A stretch of DNA of 64,000 nt. Origin: Allorhizobium ampelinum S4 (GTDB lineage Bacteria; Pseudomonadota; Alphaproteobacteria; Rhizobiales; Rhizobiaceae). The stretch spans positions 995,001-1,059,000 of the forward strand of contig NC_011989.1 in assembly GCF_000016285.1 (NCBI RefSeq). The letters are read 5' to 3'. Each line of letters opens with the position of its first letter. Within the stretch, counting starts at the first letter, position 1. Both the position numbers and the translations under genes were made by a program. Below the pieces are notes generated by a model. That model was not told the DNA's origin, did not search any database, and saw only the letters and a program-made list of their open reading frames with translations. Positions 36,001-44,706 of this stretch are shown piece by piece.

Positions 36001-36251
36001 TTAGAGATGACGCCCCATTCGGTGTCCCGAAGCTCCGCAAGCATGTCCTCGTCGAATTCGCTGAAGGTGACGACCTGCCGTTCCATTTTTTTCAAATGCC
36101 GATAATGTTCCAGCTCACGGGCGCTGAGATAACCGCCGATCACCCGTTCATGGGAGGTGATCTCGATCACCCCGGCAGCATGGGCCTCATCCTGATACTG
36201 GGCAAAATGACGGGAAAATTGGGTCGCGGATACCCGCATTGCATCTGCCAT
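35997..36251 (-). CDS. Phd/YefM-like antitoxin
   Basis: An 84-residue small protein. The N-terminal MRVSATQFSRHFAQYQDEAH with ITSHERVIGGYLSARELEHY has the pattern of Phd/YefM (prevent-host-death) antitoxins, which bind DNA with the N-terminal part and the toxin with the C terminus. The C-terminal part ending MLAELRDTEWGVISK would be the toxin-binding tail. Start ATG 36251 has AGGAG upstream. A palindrome TTTGCGCAAA (36288-36297) 37 bases upstream of the start may be the autoregulatory operator. Confidence 0.72.
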   Translation of the reverse strand: MADAMRVSATQFSRHFAQYQDEAHAAGVIEITSHERVIGGYLSARELEHYRHLKKMERQVVTFSEFDEDMLAELRDTEWGVISK

Positions 36252-36287
36252 GGCCCGTCTCCTTTAATAAAGGTGTAAAATACGTAA

Positions 36288-36297
36288 TTTGCGCAAA
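36288..36297. promoter_or_regulatory. small palindrome upstream of the antitoxin gene
   Basis: TTTGCGCAAA lies in an AT-rich stretch just before the Phd-like gene. It may be the operator for autoregulation, which is normal for such modules. Short, so only suggestive. Confidence 0.4.
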
Positions 36298-36419
36298 ATG
36301 TCAATGAGAGTCGATAGAACTTCGGTCGATCAGCCAGCCGCAACTCGATCATCGGCTTATTTAACGTGACTGTGTTCCAGAGAACCTACAGTGCGGCACA
36401 CTCTTTCGGCGCAAAGGAT

Positions 36420-36911
36420 TTACCGAATTTCAAAGCCAGTGACGGGAGGGGTGGTCTCTCTGTTCGCCACCGCATGTTGCGTGTAACTGAATGAGGTAAA
36501 CTGGACGCTGAATTCCTGGCTGAGGCCATCGGATAAACGGCGCGGCACCAGCAAAAAGCCATGCGACAGCCGGTCATTGTTGGAGAAGAACTCATCATAC
36601 CATATTTCCGTGGGATGCTCATGCAGGGCCTCGACCAGGATCTCCCGTCCCATGATTGTCGCATGGGTGTATTGGATTTCCGTCCGCCAATAACCAATTT
36701 GAAGATCTCCGGTCAGGAGAACCAGCTTGAGCCTCTTCGAAGCCTGCTCGAAAACGGCATGTTCAATAATCGCATCATTCAAACTGACCGATGTCGCGAA
36801 TGTGTAAACGGCGCTGTCTTTGTCCAGGGTGCTCAGAAACTGGCTGTATTCTGCGACCGGATCGCCGTCATCCTGATCGCCTGTCGCCCATTCTAACGTG
36901 AAAAACTGCAT
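36420..36911 (-). CDS. protein of unknown function, 163 residues
   Basis: Not recognised. It is a soluble protein with no signal peptide: MQFFTLEWATGDQDDGDPVA at the N terminus, an Asp-rich start, a central ASKRLKLVLLTGDLQIGYWR and a Trp/Tyr/Phe-rich part (TEIWYDEFFSNNDRLSHGFL). Start ATG 36911 has GGAGCGGAA just upstream. It lies alone between the toxin-antitoxin pair and the importer operon. The look (short acidic protein rich in aromatic residues) is like many immunity-type or DUF proteins, but no claim is made. Confidence 0.5.
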   Translation of the reverse strand: MQFFTLEWATGDQDDGDPVAEYSQFLSTLDKDSAVYTFATSVSLNDAIIEHAVFEQASKRLKLVLLTGDLQIGYWRTEIQYTHATIMGREILVEALHEHPTEIWYDEFFSNNDRLSHGFLLVPRRLSDGLSQEFSVQFTSFSYTQHAVANRETTPPVTGFEIR

Positions 36912-37104
36912 TTCCGCTCCTACCTCGGCTCTTGGGGGAGGGCGGTCAAAGTCTCAGCCTCGATATTGCCACTCAAAAAGATCGATAACAGACGTCGCAG
37001 GCATGCACGAGCGCTGGGTTACCACCAGCGAATGAACGCGTGACAGCCCTCATTCGCTGTCGCGCTTTATATCTGCTCTATAATTCCACCCGATGGTTGA
37101 ATTG

Positions 37105-37860
37105 TCACACCAAAGCCCCATCGACAATCACCTGCAAGCGCCCCTGGCTGCATGCCTCGATGCGGGCATCGACGCGGTAGACGTCACGCAGCAGTGTAGG
37201 GGTGATGACGTCTTCGGTGGGGCCTGAGGCGATCAGCTTGCCGCCGCCGATGACGAGAGTGCGGCTGCAATAGCGAAGCGCATGGTTTAGGTCGTGCAGC
37301 GCGATCAGCACGGCAATGCCTTCGCGGGTGGCGATTTTGCGCATGAATTCCAGCACTTCGATTTGCCGGAACAGATCGAGCGCCGAGGTCGGCTCGTCCA
37401 TCAGCAGCACTTCCGGTTTGCGCACCAGCGCCTGGGCAATTGCCACCAATTGCCGCTGGCCGCCCGACAGCGCGCCGAGGTCGCGGAAGGCGAGATCGGA
37501 GATGCGCAGTGCGGCCAGAATCCGGTCGATATCGTTGAGTTCACCATCGGCCACCCGCCAGCCGCCGCCCTGCTTGGCGGCCAGCAGCACGCTTTCATAG
37601 ACGGTCAGCACCGCATTGGCGCCGGTATCCTGTGGCATGTAACAGATCGGGCGGTAGCCTTCGCGCACATCTTCCACGGCAACCACGCCGGGGCCGGAAA
37701 TCAGCCCGGCAATGCGCTTGAACAGGGTGGATTTGCCCGCCGCATTCGGGCCGATCAGCGCGGTCATTTCGCCGCCGGTCAGCCAATCGGTGCTGATGTC
37801 TTCAAACACCTGGGCGCGGCCATAGCGGGCTCCGACGCGGTCGAGCTTCAGGCTTACCAT
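37105..37860 (-). CDS. ABC transporter ATP-binding protein, FecE/siderophore type
   Basis: A 251-residue ATPase of the iron-chelate/B12 importer group. Walker A is IGPNAAGKSTLFKRI near residue 35, the signature [20 protein letters not shown], Walker B VLLMDEPTSALDL and the His switch in IALHDLNHALR. The start ATG 37860 overlaps the end of the permease gene (37854), so the two are coupled. It is the last gene of the unit binding protein 1 - permease - ATPase. Confidence 0.88.
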   Translation of the reverse strand: MVSLKLDRVGARYGRAQVFEDISTDWLTGGEMTALIGPNAAGKSTLFKRIAGLISGPGVVAVEDVREGYRPICYMPQDTGANAVLTVYESVLLAAKQGGGWRVADGELNDIDRILAALRISDLAFRDLGALSGGQRQLVAIAQALVRKPEVLLMDEPTSALDLFRQIEVLEFMRKIATREGIAVLIALHDLNHALRYCSRTLVIGGGKLIASGPTEDVITPTLLRDVYRVDARIEACSQGRLQVIVDGALV

Positions 37861-38933
37861 GCGCGCCTCCTGTTGGTGAAAATCAGCGAGAAGAAGAAGG
37901 GAACGCCGACCAGCGCGGTGATCACCCCGATGGGGAGAATGGCGCCGGGGATCAGCATTTTCGACACGACCGAAGTGACGGACAGCAGCAAGGCCCCGCA
38001 GATGACAGAGCCGGGCAGGAAGAACCGCTGGTCTTCACCAACCAGCATGCGGGCGATATGCGGCCCGACCAGACCGACAAAACCGATGGTGCCGACAAAG
38101 GACACCGGAATGGCGGCCAGCAGGCTGACCAGCATCATGGTTTCCAGCCGGAGCGCCCGGACATTGACGCCAAGGCTCGCCGCCTTGTCATCACCCAGCC
38201 GCAGCGCTGTCAGCGCCCAGGCGCGGCGCGCAAACAGCGGCACCGAGATAACCAGCACGGCCAGCGTCACGCCAACCTTCATCCAGGTCGCCTTGGTCAG
38301 GCTGCCCATGGTCCAGAACACCACGGCGGCCAGCGCCTGTTCCGAGGCCAGATATTCGAGCAGCGACAACAGCGCGTTGAAGGTGAAGACCAGCGCAATG
38401 CCCAGCAGCACGATGGTTTCCACCGTTACGCCGCGCATGGTCGAGACGCCGTAGATGAACAGCGAAGCGAGCATGGCCATCAGGAAGGCATTGATCGGCA
38501 CCATGAACTCGATGGCGGCCGGAAACACCGCGATGCCGCCCACCAGCGCCAGCGCTGCGCCAAAACCGGCGGCCGCCGAAATGCCGAGGGTAAACGGGCT
38601 TGCCAGCGGATTGGCCAGAATGGTCTGCATCTGCGCTCCCGCCAGCGACAGACAGGCGCCGACGGTCACCGCCATCAGCGCAATCGGCATGCGGATATCC
38701 CAGATCACCACCCGGATCTGGTTGGAGACGCTATCGGGGATGAAAATGGCCGACAGCACCTGGGACAGCGTGTAGCGGGCCGGTCCGAGCGCCATATCAA
38801 CGGCAACGCTTGTGGCCAGAGCCGCCAGCAGGCACAGGAGAATGGTGACGCGCCGGGCGGTCAGCGCGCGATATTGGCTGCGCCCCTTTCCTTCACCCTG
38901 CACCTCAGCGGCGCTCTCAATGGCAACAGTCAT
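37854..38933 (-). CDS. FecCD family ABC transporter permease
   Basis: A 359-residue inner-membrane permease for metal chelates or related compounds, with about ten helices. Typical FecCD segments are WDIRMPIALMAVTVGACLSL, AGAQMQTILANPLASPFTLG, ISAAAGFGAALALVGG and, near the end, VSFVGTIGFVGLVGPHIARM. The first base of its ATG (38933) is the last base of the stop codon of the binding-protein gene (TGATG), showing translational coupling. Only one permease gene is present, so it must form a homodimer. Confidence 0.88.
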   Translation of the reverse strand: MTVAIESAAEVQGEGKGRSQYRALTARRVTILLCLLAALATSVAVDMALGPARYTLSQVLSAIFIPDSVSNQIRVVIWDIRMPIALMAVTVGACLSLAGAQMQTILANPLASPFTLGISAAAGFGAALALVGGIAVFPAAIEFMVPINAFLMAMLASLFIYGVSTMRGVTVETIVLLGIALVFTFNALLSLLEYLASEQALAAVVFWTMGSLTKATWMKVGVTLAVLVISVPLFARRAWALTALRLGDDKAASLGVNVRALRLETMMLVSLLAAIPVSFVGTIGFVGLVGPHIARMLVGEDQRFFLPGSVICGALLLSVTSVVSKMLIPGAILPIGVITALVGVPFFFSLIFTNRRRAW

Positions 38934-40084
38934 CAGTTTGATCCTTTTTCGTCGTCCGACGGGTTCATTGAGACGAAATAGCCCGGCTTATAGGCGACTG
39001 GCAGGAATTTCTGGTGAAATTCCCGGAAGGTCCGGTCAGGGTCAAGATCGGCGAACAGCTCCGGGTGGAACCATTTGGCAAATTGCTGGATAGGAACAAA
39101 TTCATAGGGTACGCCGTAGAACTGATGCCACGCGGCATGAACCTGGCGATTGCGCACGGCGGCAAGTCCGTCAAAGCCGGTGCGCTCGATCAGGGTTTGC
39201 AGCTTGGCGCGGGCCTTTTCGGGATCGGCACCCCGCCCGACATGCACGAAACGGTTGGTCTTGGATTCCGCCAGCCAGTTGGAGCCGGTGACGATGATCT
39301 GGGCCGGATCGGAGGCGATCAGCTGTTCGATGCTGATTTCGCCAAAGGTGGTGGAGATGATGTCGGAGGCGATATTATGCCCACCGGCGATATCGATCAT
39401 CTGGCCGAAATTGGCCGGGCCGAAGGTGCGGCAGCAGCCGCCTTCCGCATCATTGCCCGGCGCGCGTTCCATGAAGACGTTGGGTCGTTTCAGGTCCTTC
39501 ACAGCGGCCAGCCGGTCGGTGACAATTGCAATCTGCTGGCGGCGATAGGCGATCAGCTCTTTCGCCTTGTCTTCTGCGCCAAAAATCTGGCCGAGGATTT
39601 CAATGGATTTCTCGGTATTCTTGTCAGGATCGAGGCGGAAATCGACATAGACGACCTGAATGCCCGCCGCTGCCGCTTTTTCCTCCAGCCCGCTTTCACG
39701 CGCCGCCTGTAACACTTCCAGATTAAGCGTCATCACATCGGGATGCAGGGCAATCGCTGCTTCCAGGCTGAAACCGCCCTGCGGCAGATAGCCGAATTGC
39801 GGCAGCTTGGCGATCTCAGGGAAGCGCTCGACATAGGCGGCGTAGCTGTCTGGGTCCTTTTTCACCATGTCATCACGCCAGCCGACAATAGTGTCGAAGG
39901 TCTTGTCCCCGGCCAGCGCCGCGATGGTGTGGATCTGCCTGGCCTCGCCGACCAGAACCCGCTTTGCAGGCAGGTCGAGCGTCACCGTGCGGCCAGCGAC
40001 ATCGGTAATCTCGGCGGCGAGAGCAGGTGCGGCCATAAACGGCAAAACGGCGACGAGCGCCCGCATGATCATTCTGAAAGTCAT
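38933..40084 (-). CDS. periplasmic binding protein of the FecCD-type importer (copy 1)
   Basis: A 383-residue exported binding protein of the TroA/BtuF-like fold. The signal peptide is MTFRMIMRALVAVLPFMAAP followed by ALAAEI. The mature part starts with the family segment TDVAGRTVTLDLPAKRVLVG and has KPDV-like HPDVMTLNLE, GIQVVYVDFR, an unusual double Cys in EGGCCRTFG, and SDPAQIIVTGSNW. It is a paralogue of the protein encoded at 40248-41387, sharing the CC motif. ATG 40084 has AGAGG upstream. Its stop overlaps the permease start. Confidence 0.83.
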   Translation of the reverse strand: MTFRMIMRALVAVLPFMAAPALAAEITDVAGRTVTLDLPAKRVLVGEARQIHTIAALAGDKTFDTIVGWRDDMVKKDPDSYAAYVERFPEIAKLPQFGYLPQGGFSLEAAIALHPDVMTLNLEVLQAARESGLEEKAAAAGIQVVYVDFRLDPDKNTEKSIEILGQIFGAEDKAKELIAYRRQQIAIVTDRLAAVKDLKRPNVFMERAPGNDAEGGCCRTFGPANFGQMIDIAGGHNIASDIISTTFGEISIEQLIASDPAQIIVTGSNWLAESKTNRFVHVGRGADPEKARAKLQTLIERTGFDGLAAVRNRQVHAAWHQFYGVPYEFVPIQQFAKWFHPELFADLDPDRTFREFHQKFLPVAYKPGYFVSMNPSDDEKGSN

Positions 40085-40149
40085 CAACAAACCTCTTGAT
40101 ATAAATTCCGGCGGCAAGTGCCAGCCGCCGGAAGCCTTTGAAAGTATTA

Positions 40150-40251
40150 GAGTCTGTCAGGTTCAGATTGAACCAGACAGTCTCTAAACTTCTTTGTTTT
40201 CGTTTGTCTTTTCGGGAAAACCGGGTTCCACTTTTCCCTGACAAACTCTAG
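40150..40251. repeat. dispersed stem-loop plus repeat, copy 4
   Basis: GAGTCTGTC (40150-40158) and GACAGTCTC (40176-40184) form the arms of a stem-loop, and 40188-40251 repeats the unit GTTTGTCTTTTCGGGAAAAC, then TTCCACTTTTCCCTGACAAA. The whole matches 10029-10125. It separates the two binding-protein genes. Confidence 0.6.
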
Positions 40252-41387
40252 AGACCCGTGTTCAGCGAGACGAAATAGCCGGAACGGTAAGCAACCGGCA
40301 GGAAGCGCTCATGCAATTCCTTGAAAGTCGCTTCCGGGTCCAGATCTCCAAACAGCTCTGGATGCAGCCATTTGGCGATCTGCTGCACGGCGACGAACTG
40401 GTAGGGATTGTTGTAGAACTGGTGCCAGATGGCGTGGACATTGCCATCCTTCACCGCCTTGATATCGGTAAAGGCGGGGCGTTTCATCAGGTCAGCCAGC
40501 TTCTTTTGGGCCAGTGCCTTGTCGGCGCCGGGGCCAACGCCAACCCATTTGCCGCCGGGGACATACAGTTCCCAATTGGCACCTGTGACGATCACCTGAT
40601 CGGGGTTGGAGGCAATGATCTGCTCTGGATTGACGGTGCCGAACGTGCCGGGAATGATGGTTCCGGCCATGTTGACGCCACCGGCGAGCTGCACCATCTT
40701 CCCGAAATTCTCGTTGCCGAACGACATGCAGCAATCGTCGCTATAGCCACCGGCGCGTTCCATGAACACGACAGGCTTTTTCAGGTCTTTGGCGTTGGCC
40801 AGCGTCTCGGTGACGCGCTTGATCTGCGCATCGTGGAACTCAACGAACTCTTCGGCGCGCTTTTCCTTGCCATAGAGCTTGCCGATCAGCCGCATCGACG
40901 GATCGGTGTTTTCCATGGCCTTTTCGCGGAAATCGACATAAACGAGGGGAATGCCGACCTTGGCAAGCTTTTCGATATAACCGCTTTCCTCGGTCGCCGA
41001 TTTGGCGTCGATATTCATGATGATCACGTCAGGCTTCAGCGTCACGGCCTGTTCGATATCGAATGTGCCGTCCTTCATGCCGCCGAAGGTCGGGATTTTT
41101 GCCATGTCCGGGAATTTTTCCAGATAGGCATTGTAGCCGTCCAGATCGGCCTTCTGAAAATCGTCGCGCCAGCCAACGATGCGCTTGAACGGTGTTTCAG
41201 TATCGAGAGCGGCGGTGAAATAGATCTGCCGGCCTTCGCCAAGGATCACCCGCTCGACCGGCACGCTGACCTCGACCTCACGACCGGTAATATCCTTGAT
41301 CTTCACCAGATCTCCGGCGTTTGCGACGCCGGAGATCAGCGCGAGCGAAAGTGCGGCGGCGCAAGCCACCCCATGAACGTTGAACAC
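40248..41387 (-). CDS. periplasmic binding protein of the FecCD-type importer (copy 2), GTG start
   Basis: A 379-residue exported binding protein, paralogue of the one at 38933-40084. The signal peptide reads VFNVHGVACAAALSLALISG, ending VANAGDL. The mature part has KIKDITGREVEVSVPVERVI, LKPDVIIMNIDA, GIPLVYVDFRE, the double Cys in SDDCCMSFG and NPDQVIVTGANW, each with a counterpart in copy 1. The start is GTG 41387, chosen for GGAGG five bases upstream and the position of the signal peptide. Its promoter region faces the methyltransferase gene. The two copies may bind different forms of one ligand or two ligands. Confidence 0.8.
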   Translation of the reverse strand: MFNVHGVACAAALSLALISGVANAGDLVKIKDITGREVEVSVPVERVILGEGRQIYFTAALDTETPFKRIVGWRDDFQKADLDGYNAYLEKFPDMAKIPTFGGMKDGTFDIEQAVTLKPDVIIMNIDAKSATEESGYIEKLAKVGIPLVYVDFREKAMENTDPSMRLIGKLYGKEKRAEEFVEFHDAQIKRVTETLANAKDLKKPVVFMERAGGYSDDCCMSFGNENFGKMVQLAGGVNMAGTIIPGTFGTVNPEQIIASNPDQVIVTGANWELYVPGGKWVGVGPGADKALAQKKLADLMKRPAFTDIKAVKDGNVHAIWHQFYNNPYQFVAVQQIAKWLHPELFGDLDPEATFKELHERFLPVAYRSGYFVSLNTGL

Positions 41388-41523
41388 GGTTGCCTCCAAA
41401 TATAATTTGCTTTGAGCAGACACGATTGCAGAATGGCGTCCCCACCAGATCTCTGTTTCAATGCCCACACAGTGTTTCGCCGTGGATTTATGATTTTATG
41501 AGTTTGACAGTCAAGAAATATCT

Positions 41524-41540
41524 TTTAGAAGAATTCCAGA
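41524..41540. promoter_or_regulatory. Irr-box (ICE)-like site
   Basis: TTTAGAA (41524-41530), GAA, TTCCAGA (41534-41540) matches the iron control element bound by Irr in rhizobia, TTTAGAA-N3-TTCTAAA, with two mismatches in the right arm. It lies 23 bases before the methyltransferase start and in the divergent region with binding protein 2. Confidence 0.55.
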
Positions 41541-41562
41541 GATATTGAGGGGTTTTGCGGGC

Positions 41563-42381
41563 ATGACGCAGACGGCAATGCAACAGAATTACCACCTGAA
41601 AGACGAGATCAAGGCCTATTGGTCGGCCCGCGCCGAAACCTTTGATAGCCAGCCGGGCCATGAGATCTTCTCAGACGAGGAGCGCGCCGCCTGGCATGCG
41701 CTGATCCGCAAACATTTGGGGGTGGGCAACGTCGGCGCTGGCGAGGGTCGCAAGGTGCTGGATCTGGCGTCAGGCACTGGCGTCGTCTCGCATCTGCTTG
41801 ATGATCTCGGGTTTTCAGTGACCGGCATGGACTGGGCCGAACCGATGCTGGAACGCGCCCGCGCCAAGGCTAAATCCCGTGGCCGCAATATCCGCTTCCT
41901 GATCGGCGACGCGGAAAACACCATGGAGGCGGAGGCAAGCTACGACGCCATCACCAATCGTCATCTGGTCTGGACGCTGATCGATCCGCTCACGGCTTTC
42001 AAGGAATGGCACCGCGTGCTGAAACCCGGCGGCAAGCTGCTGATCGTCGATGGCGATTTCGTCAATCCCAGCCCGCTTGCCAAACTGACCGGCCTGCTGG
42101 CCAGGCTGGCGTCACGCCTTGGCATCGGCAAAGCCGTCGCCCATCACGGCCCGGCATCGTCGCTGGTGGAAACCCACCGGAGCATTCTCTCACGGGTGTA
42201 TTTTTCTGATGGCGCCAGGGCGGATGCCGTTGTGGCCCTGTTGAAGGAGGCTGGTTTTTCCTCCGTGACGGTTGATACAGACTTGCGCGCCATCAACCGG
42301 GCGCAACGCGCTAATTTCGGATTTTTGAAGGGGCTAGAGCGGGCAACCCAGCACAGGTATGCGATTTGCGCGGTGCGGTGA
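41563..42381 (+). CDS. SAM-dependent class I methyltransferase
   Basis: A 272-residue Rossmann-fold methyltransferase. Motif I is KVLDLASGTGVVSHLL near residue 70, the acidic end of the next strand is VTGMDWAEPMLERAR, then RFLIGDAENTMEAEASYDAI and the post-motif WHRVLKPGGKLLIVDGDF. It starts with DEIKAYWSARAETFD, like ubiquinone/menaquinone-type enzymes. The substrate is unknown. ATG 41563 has GAGGGG upstream. It is divergent from the importer operon and shares its promoter region, which contains an Irr-box-like site, so it may act on the imported compound; this is inference. Confidence 0.83.
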   Translation: MTQTAMQQNYHLKDEIKAYWSARAETFDSQPGHEIFSDEERAAWHALIRKHLGVGNVGAGEGRKVLDLASGTGVVSHLLDDLGFSVTGMDWAEPMLERARAKAKSRGRNIRFLIGDAENTMEAEASYDAITNRHLVWTLIDPLTAFKEWHRVLKPGGKLLIVDGDFVNPSPLAKLTGLLARLASRLGIGKAVAHHGPASSLVETHRSILSRVYFSDGARADAVVALLKEAGFSSVTVDTDLRAINRAQRANFGFLKGLERATQHRYAICAVR

Positions 42382-42534
42382 TCAGTGGGCCGTCTGCACC
42401 CTTGTCTTTATCCTTGTTTTGTTAAATAACCTTCGGTTGAGATCGTGTTGTAATCTGCATCACCCCGTCGTCTGCAGGGGCATGAGGGTATCATCACGTC
42501 CAATGGTGCAAGCCTTAGCCTCCAGGTTGCAGAA

Positions 42535-43449
42535 ATGGACACTGTTAATTACACACACCATCTTTCCACTTTTGTTGATGTCGTGCGCGCAGGTTCATTT
42601 TCGGCGGTGGCAAGACGTCAAGGCATGAAGCCTTCTTCTATTGCCCGTAAGATTGACATGCTTGAGGACTATTTTGGTGCCGCACTTTTTGTGCGGTCCA
42701 CACGGGCGCTGATGCTGACAGATGTTGGCGAAGTGCTGGTGGCGCGGGCAGAGGTTATTCTCAACGAGCTGAACGCCATGCGCGTCGAGATCAAATCCAT
42801 CAAGGACAATCTTGATGGGCCGCTTCGTATCAGTTGCCTTCCCACATTTGGCAAGCTGCATATTTTGCCTTGGTTGCCAAAACTGCGTGAGAATTTTCCC
42901 CGCATGACGGTGGAGCTGGATTTGACCGAGAGGATTGCCAATCCGTCGATTGAACGGCTTGATGCCGTTTTGCGCATTGGTCCTTTGAACGACAGCGGGC
43001 TTTATGCAAAGACCATTGGCGTTCAGCGTTGGCTTGTGTGCGCAAGCCCCGCCTATGTTGGCCGCTCTGGAAAACCAGCAGGCTGGAGCCAGCTTGCTGG
43101 GCATGCAATTGTTGATAAATTGCATGATCCGGCTGGAATTTGCTGGCATGGAGCGCTTGATCCGCAGCAGTATTCGGCCATGTCCATAGGCTTTCGCTGC
43201 AATGATTTTGATGGGTTGCGACAGGCAGCGCTTGGTGGGCTAGGCTTGGCTTATCTGCCGGATTGGGTGGCGTTGCCAGATATCACGGCGGGGAGGCTGG
43301 TGAAGCTTTTCGACGATAGCAAACGCGGTGACGAGCCTATCTCTCTGTTGCGGGCGTCTTCCAAGCCTTCGGCCAGACTCCAGATTTTTCATGACGCGCT
43401 CCTTGATCACTTGCGCAAATTTTCTGAAACTGGGTATGGCGTAGAGTGA
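42535..43449 (+). CDS. LysR family transcriptional regulator
   Basis: A 304-residue LTTR. The N-terminal winged helix has FVDVVRAGSFSAVARRQGMK followed by PSSIARKIDMLEDYFGAALF and VRSTRALMLTDVGEVLV. The effector domain (about 90-300) begins LDGPLRISCLPTFGKLHILP and has the typical LDAVLRIGPLNDSGLYAKTI and DFDGLRQAALGGLGLAYLPD. It is on the forward strand, convergent with the MFS gene at 43470, so it does not share a promoter with it; still it could control the neighbouring exporter or thioester reductase. Confidence 0.88.
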   Translation: MDTVNYTHHLSTFVDVVRAGSFSAVARRQGMKPSSIARKIDMLEDYFGAALFVRSTRALMLTDVGEVLVARAEVILNELNAMRVEIKSIKDNLDGPLRISCLPTFGKLHILPWLPKLRENFPRMTVELDLTERIANPSIERLDAVLRIGPLNDSGLYAKTIGVQRWLVCASPAYVGRSGKPAGWSQLAGHAIVDKLHDPAGICWHGALDPQQYSAMSIGFRCNDFDGLRQAALGGLGLAYLPDWVALPDITAGRLVKLFDDSKRGDEPISLLRASSKPSARLQIFHDALLDHLRKFSETGYGVE

Positions 43450-43469
43450 CATGTTTTATAAGGACAGGA

Positions 43470-44657
43470 TCATTGCTGATCCTGCCTCTGGGCTGGGCTG
43501 AGCGCGCTCTTGGGGCGACTGACGAAGTTCAGTCCGATCACGCTGAAAGATGCGAACAAGCCTAAACCGGCAATGCCGAACCAGCCATAGTGCGCGCCAA
43601 CACTGGCACCCAAATTGGTCCCCACAGCGCCGCCAAGGAAATAAATTGACATGAAAACGGTATTCAGGCGGCTGCGCGCGCGCGGGTCCAGTGAAAGTGC
43701 GCGGATTTGGTTTCCGACCAGACCCGCTCTGCCGCCGAGATCAAGAATAATCATTCCGATGATCAGGAAGAACAGTTGATGCGTGGTGAAAGCAATCAAC
43801 ATGAACGCCAGCATATTGAGGCTCGCGCCGGATAAAACAACGCGGCGTGCGCCAATTTTATCCGCTAATTTGCCGATAAAAGGGGCTGAAAGGGTTCCTA
43901 TCAACCCAGCAAATCCGAATGCCCCGATCTGGGCGCTGTTTAAATGGTATGGGGCTTGGCCCGCCAGAAGGGCAAGGCTTCCCCAAAGCGCACTGAAGGA
44001 GCCAAACATCAAAGCGCCGCTGAGGGCGGGGAGGTGCAACTCCGGTTGCTTGGCCAAATGCCACAGGGATTTCATGAATGTAGCATAGGGCTCTTTGACG
44101 TCTGGGACATTTTTCGGAATGATCGTCATAGCGAAAGGCACGAGCGCCAGATTGATCACGGTTGCGACGACATACATTTCGCGCCAACCTTCATATTCGC
44201 CAATGATGCCCGACAGCGCACGGGCAATCAGCACACCAGCCAGCAAGCCGCTTGTGACAATGCCCATCGCATGGCCACGCCGGTTTTCGCGTGCATAGAG
44301 AGAAACGGCGGGAATAATAATCTGCCCACCAACAGAGGTCATGCCAATCACGATGTTCGACACGCCTAAAGCAAAAAGGCTTGTCGCACATGCTGCGCAA
44401 AGTGACCCCAGTGCGTTCAACGTAATAAGCCCCACAAGCAGACCGCGCCGCGAGAGCCGATCACCCAGAGGCACAAAGACCACCAGACCGGCCGCATAAG
44501 AGAGTTGGACGATGGTGGCTATGACACTTACTGAGCCTGCCTCTCCGCCAAATTCTTGGGCAATAAGCCCCAACATAGGCTGACTGTAGTAGATATTTGC
44601 GACGCAAAAGGCGCAGATTGTTGCCAGAAAAAAGAGATTCCTATTTGAATCAAGCAT
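43470..44657 (-). CDS. MFS transporter, DHA1-like exporter
   Basis: A 395-residue membrane protein with about 12 helices. LATICAFCVANIYYSQPMLG is helix 1, PLGDRLSRRGLLVGLITLNA is motif A in loop 2-3, and FVFAG-like positions continue to the C terminus (NTVFMSIYFLGGAVGTNLGA). ATG 44657 was chosen as MLDSNRN; an in-frame GTG at 44717 would overlap the upstream gene. The stop of the thioester reductase gene (44707) is 49 bases ahead on the same strand, so the two are probably co-transcribed. A role in export of the reductase product is inference. Confidence 0.8.
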   Translation of the reverse strand: MLDSNRNLFFLATICAFCVANIYYSQPMLGLIAQEFGGEAGSVSVIATIVQLSYAAGLVVFVPLGDRLSRRGLLVGLITLNALGSLCAACATSLFALGVSNIVIGMTSVGGQIIIPAVSLYARENRRGHAMGIVTSGLLAGVLIARALSGIIGEYEGWREMYVVATVINLALVPFAMTIIPKNVPDVKEPYATFMKSLWHLAKQPELHLPALSGALMFGSFSALWGSLALLAGQAPYHLNSAQIGAFGFAGLIGTLSAPFIGKLADKIGARRVVLSGASLNMLAFMLIAFTTHQLFFLIIGMIILDLGGRAGLVGNQIRALSLDPRARSRLNTVFMSIYFLGGAVGTNLGASVGAHYGWFGIAGLGLFASFSVIGLNFVSRPKSALSPAQRQDQQ

Positions 44658-44706
44658 GGCGAGAGGCCTTAAAGTAATCAATGGGTTGGTCCGACTGGAA
44701 ATTCGA

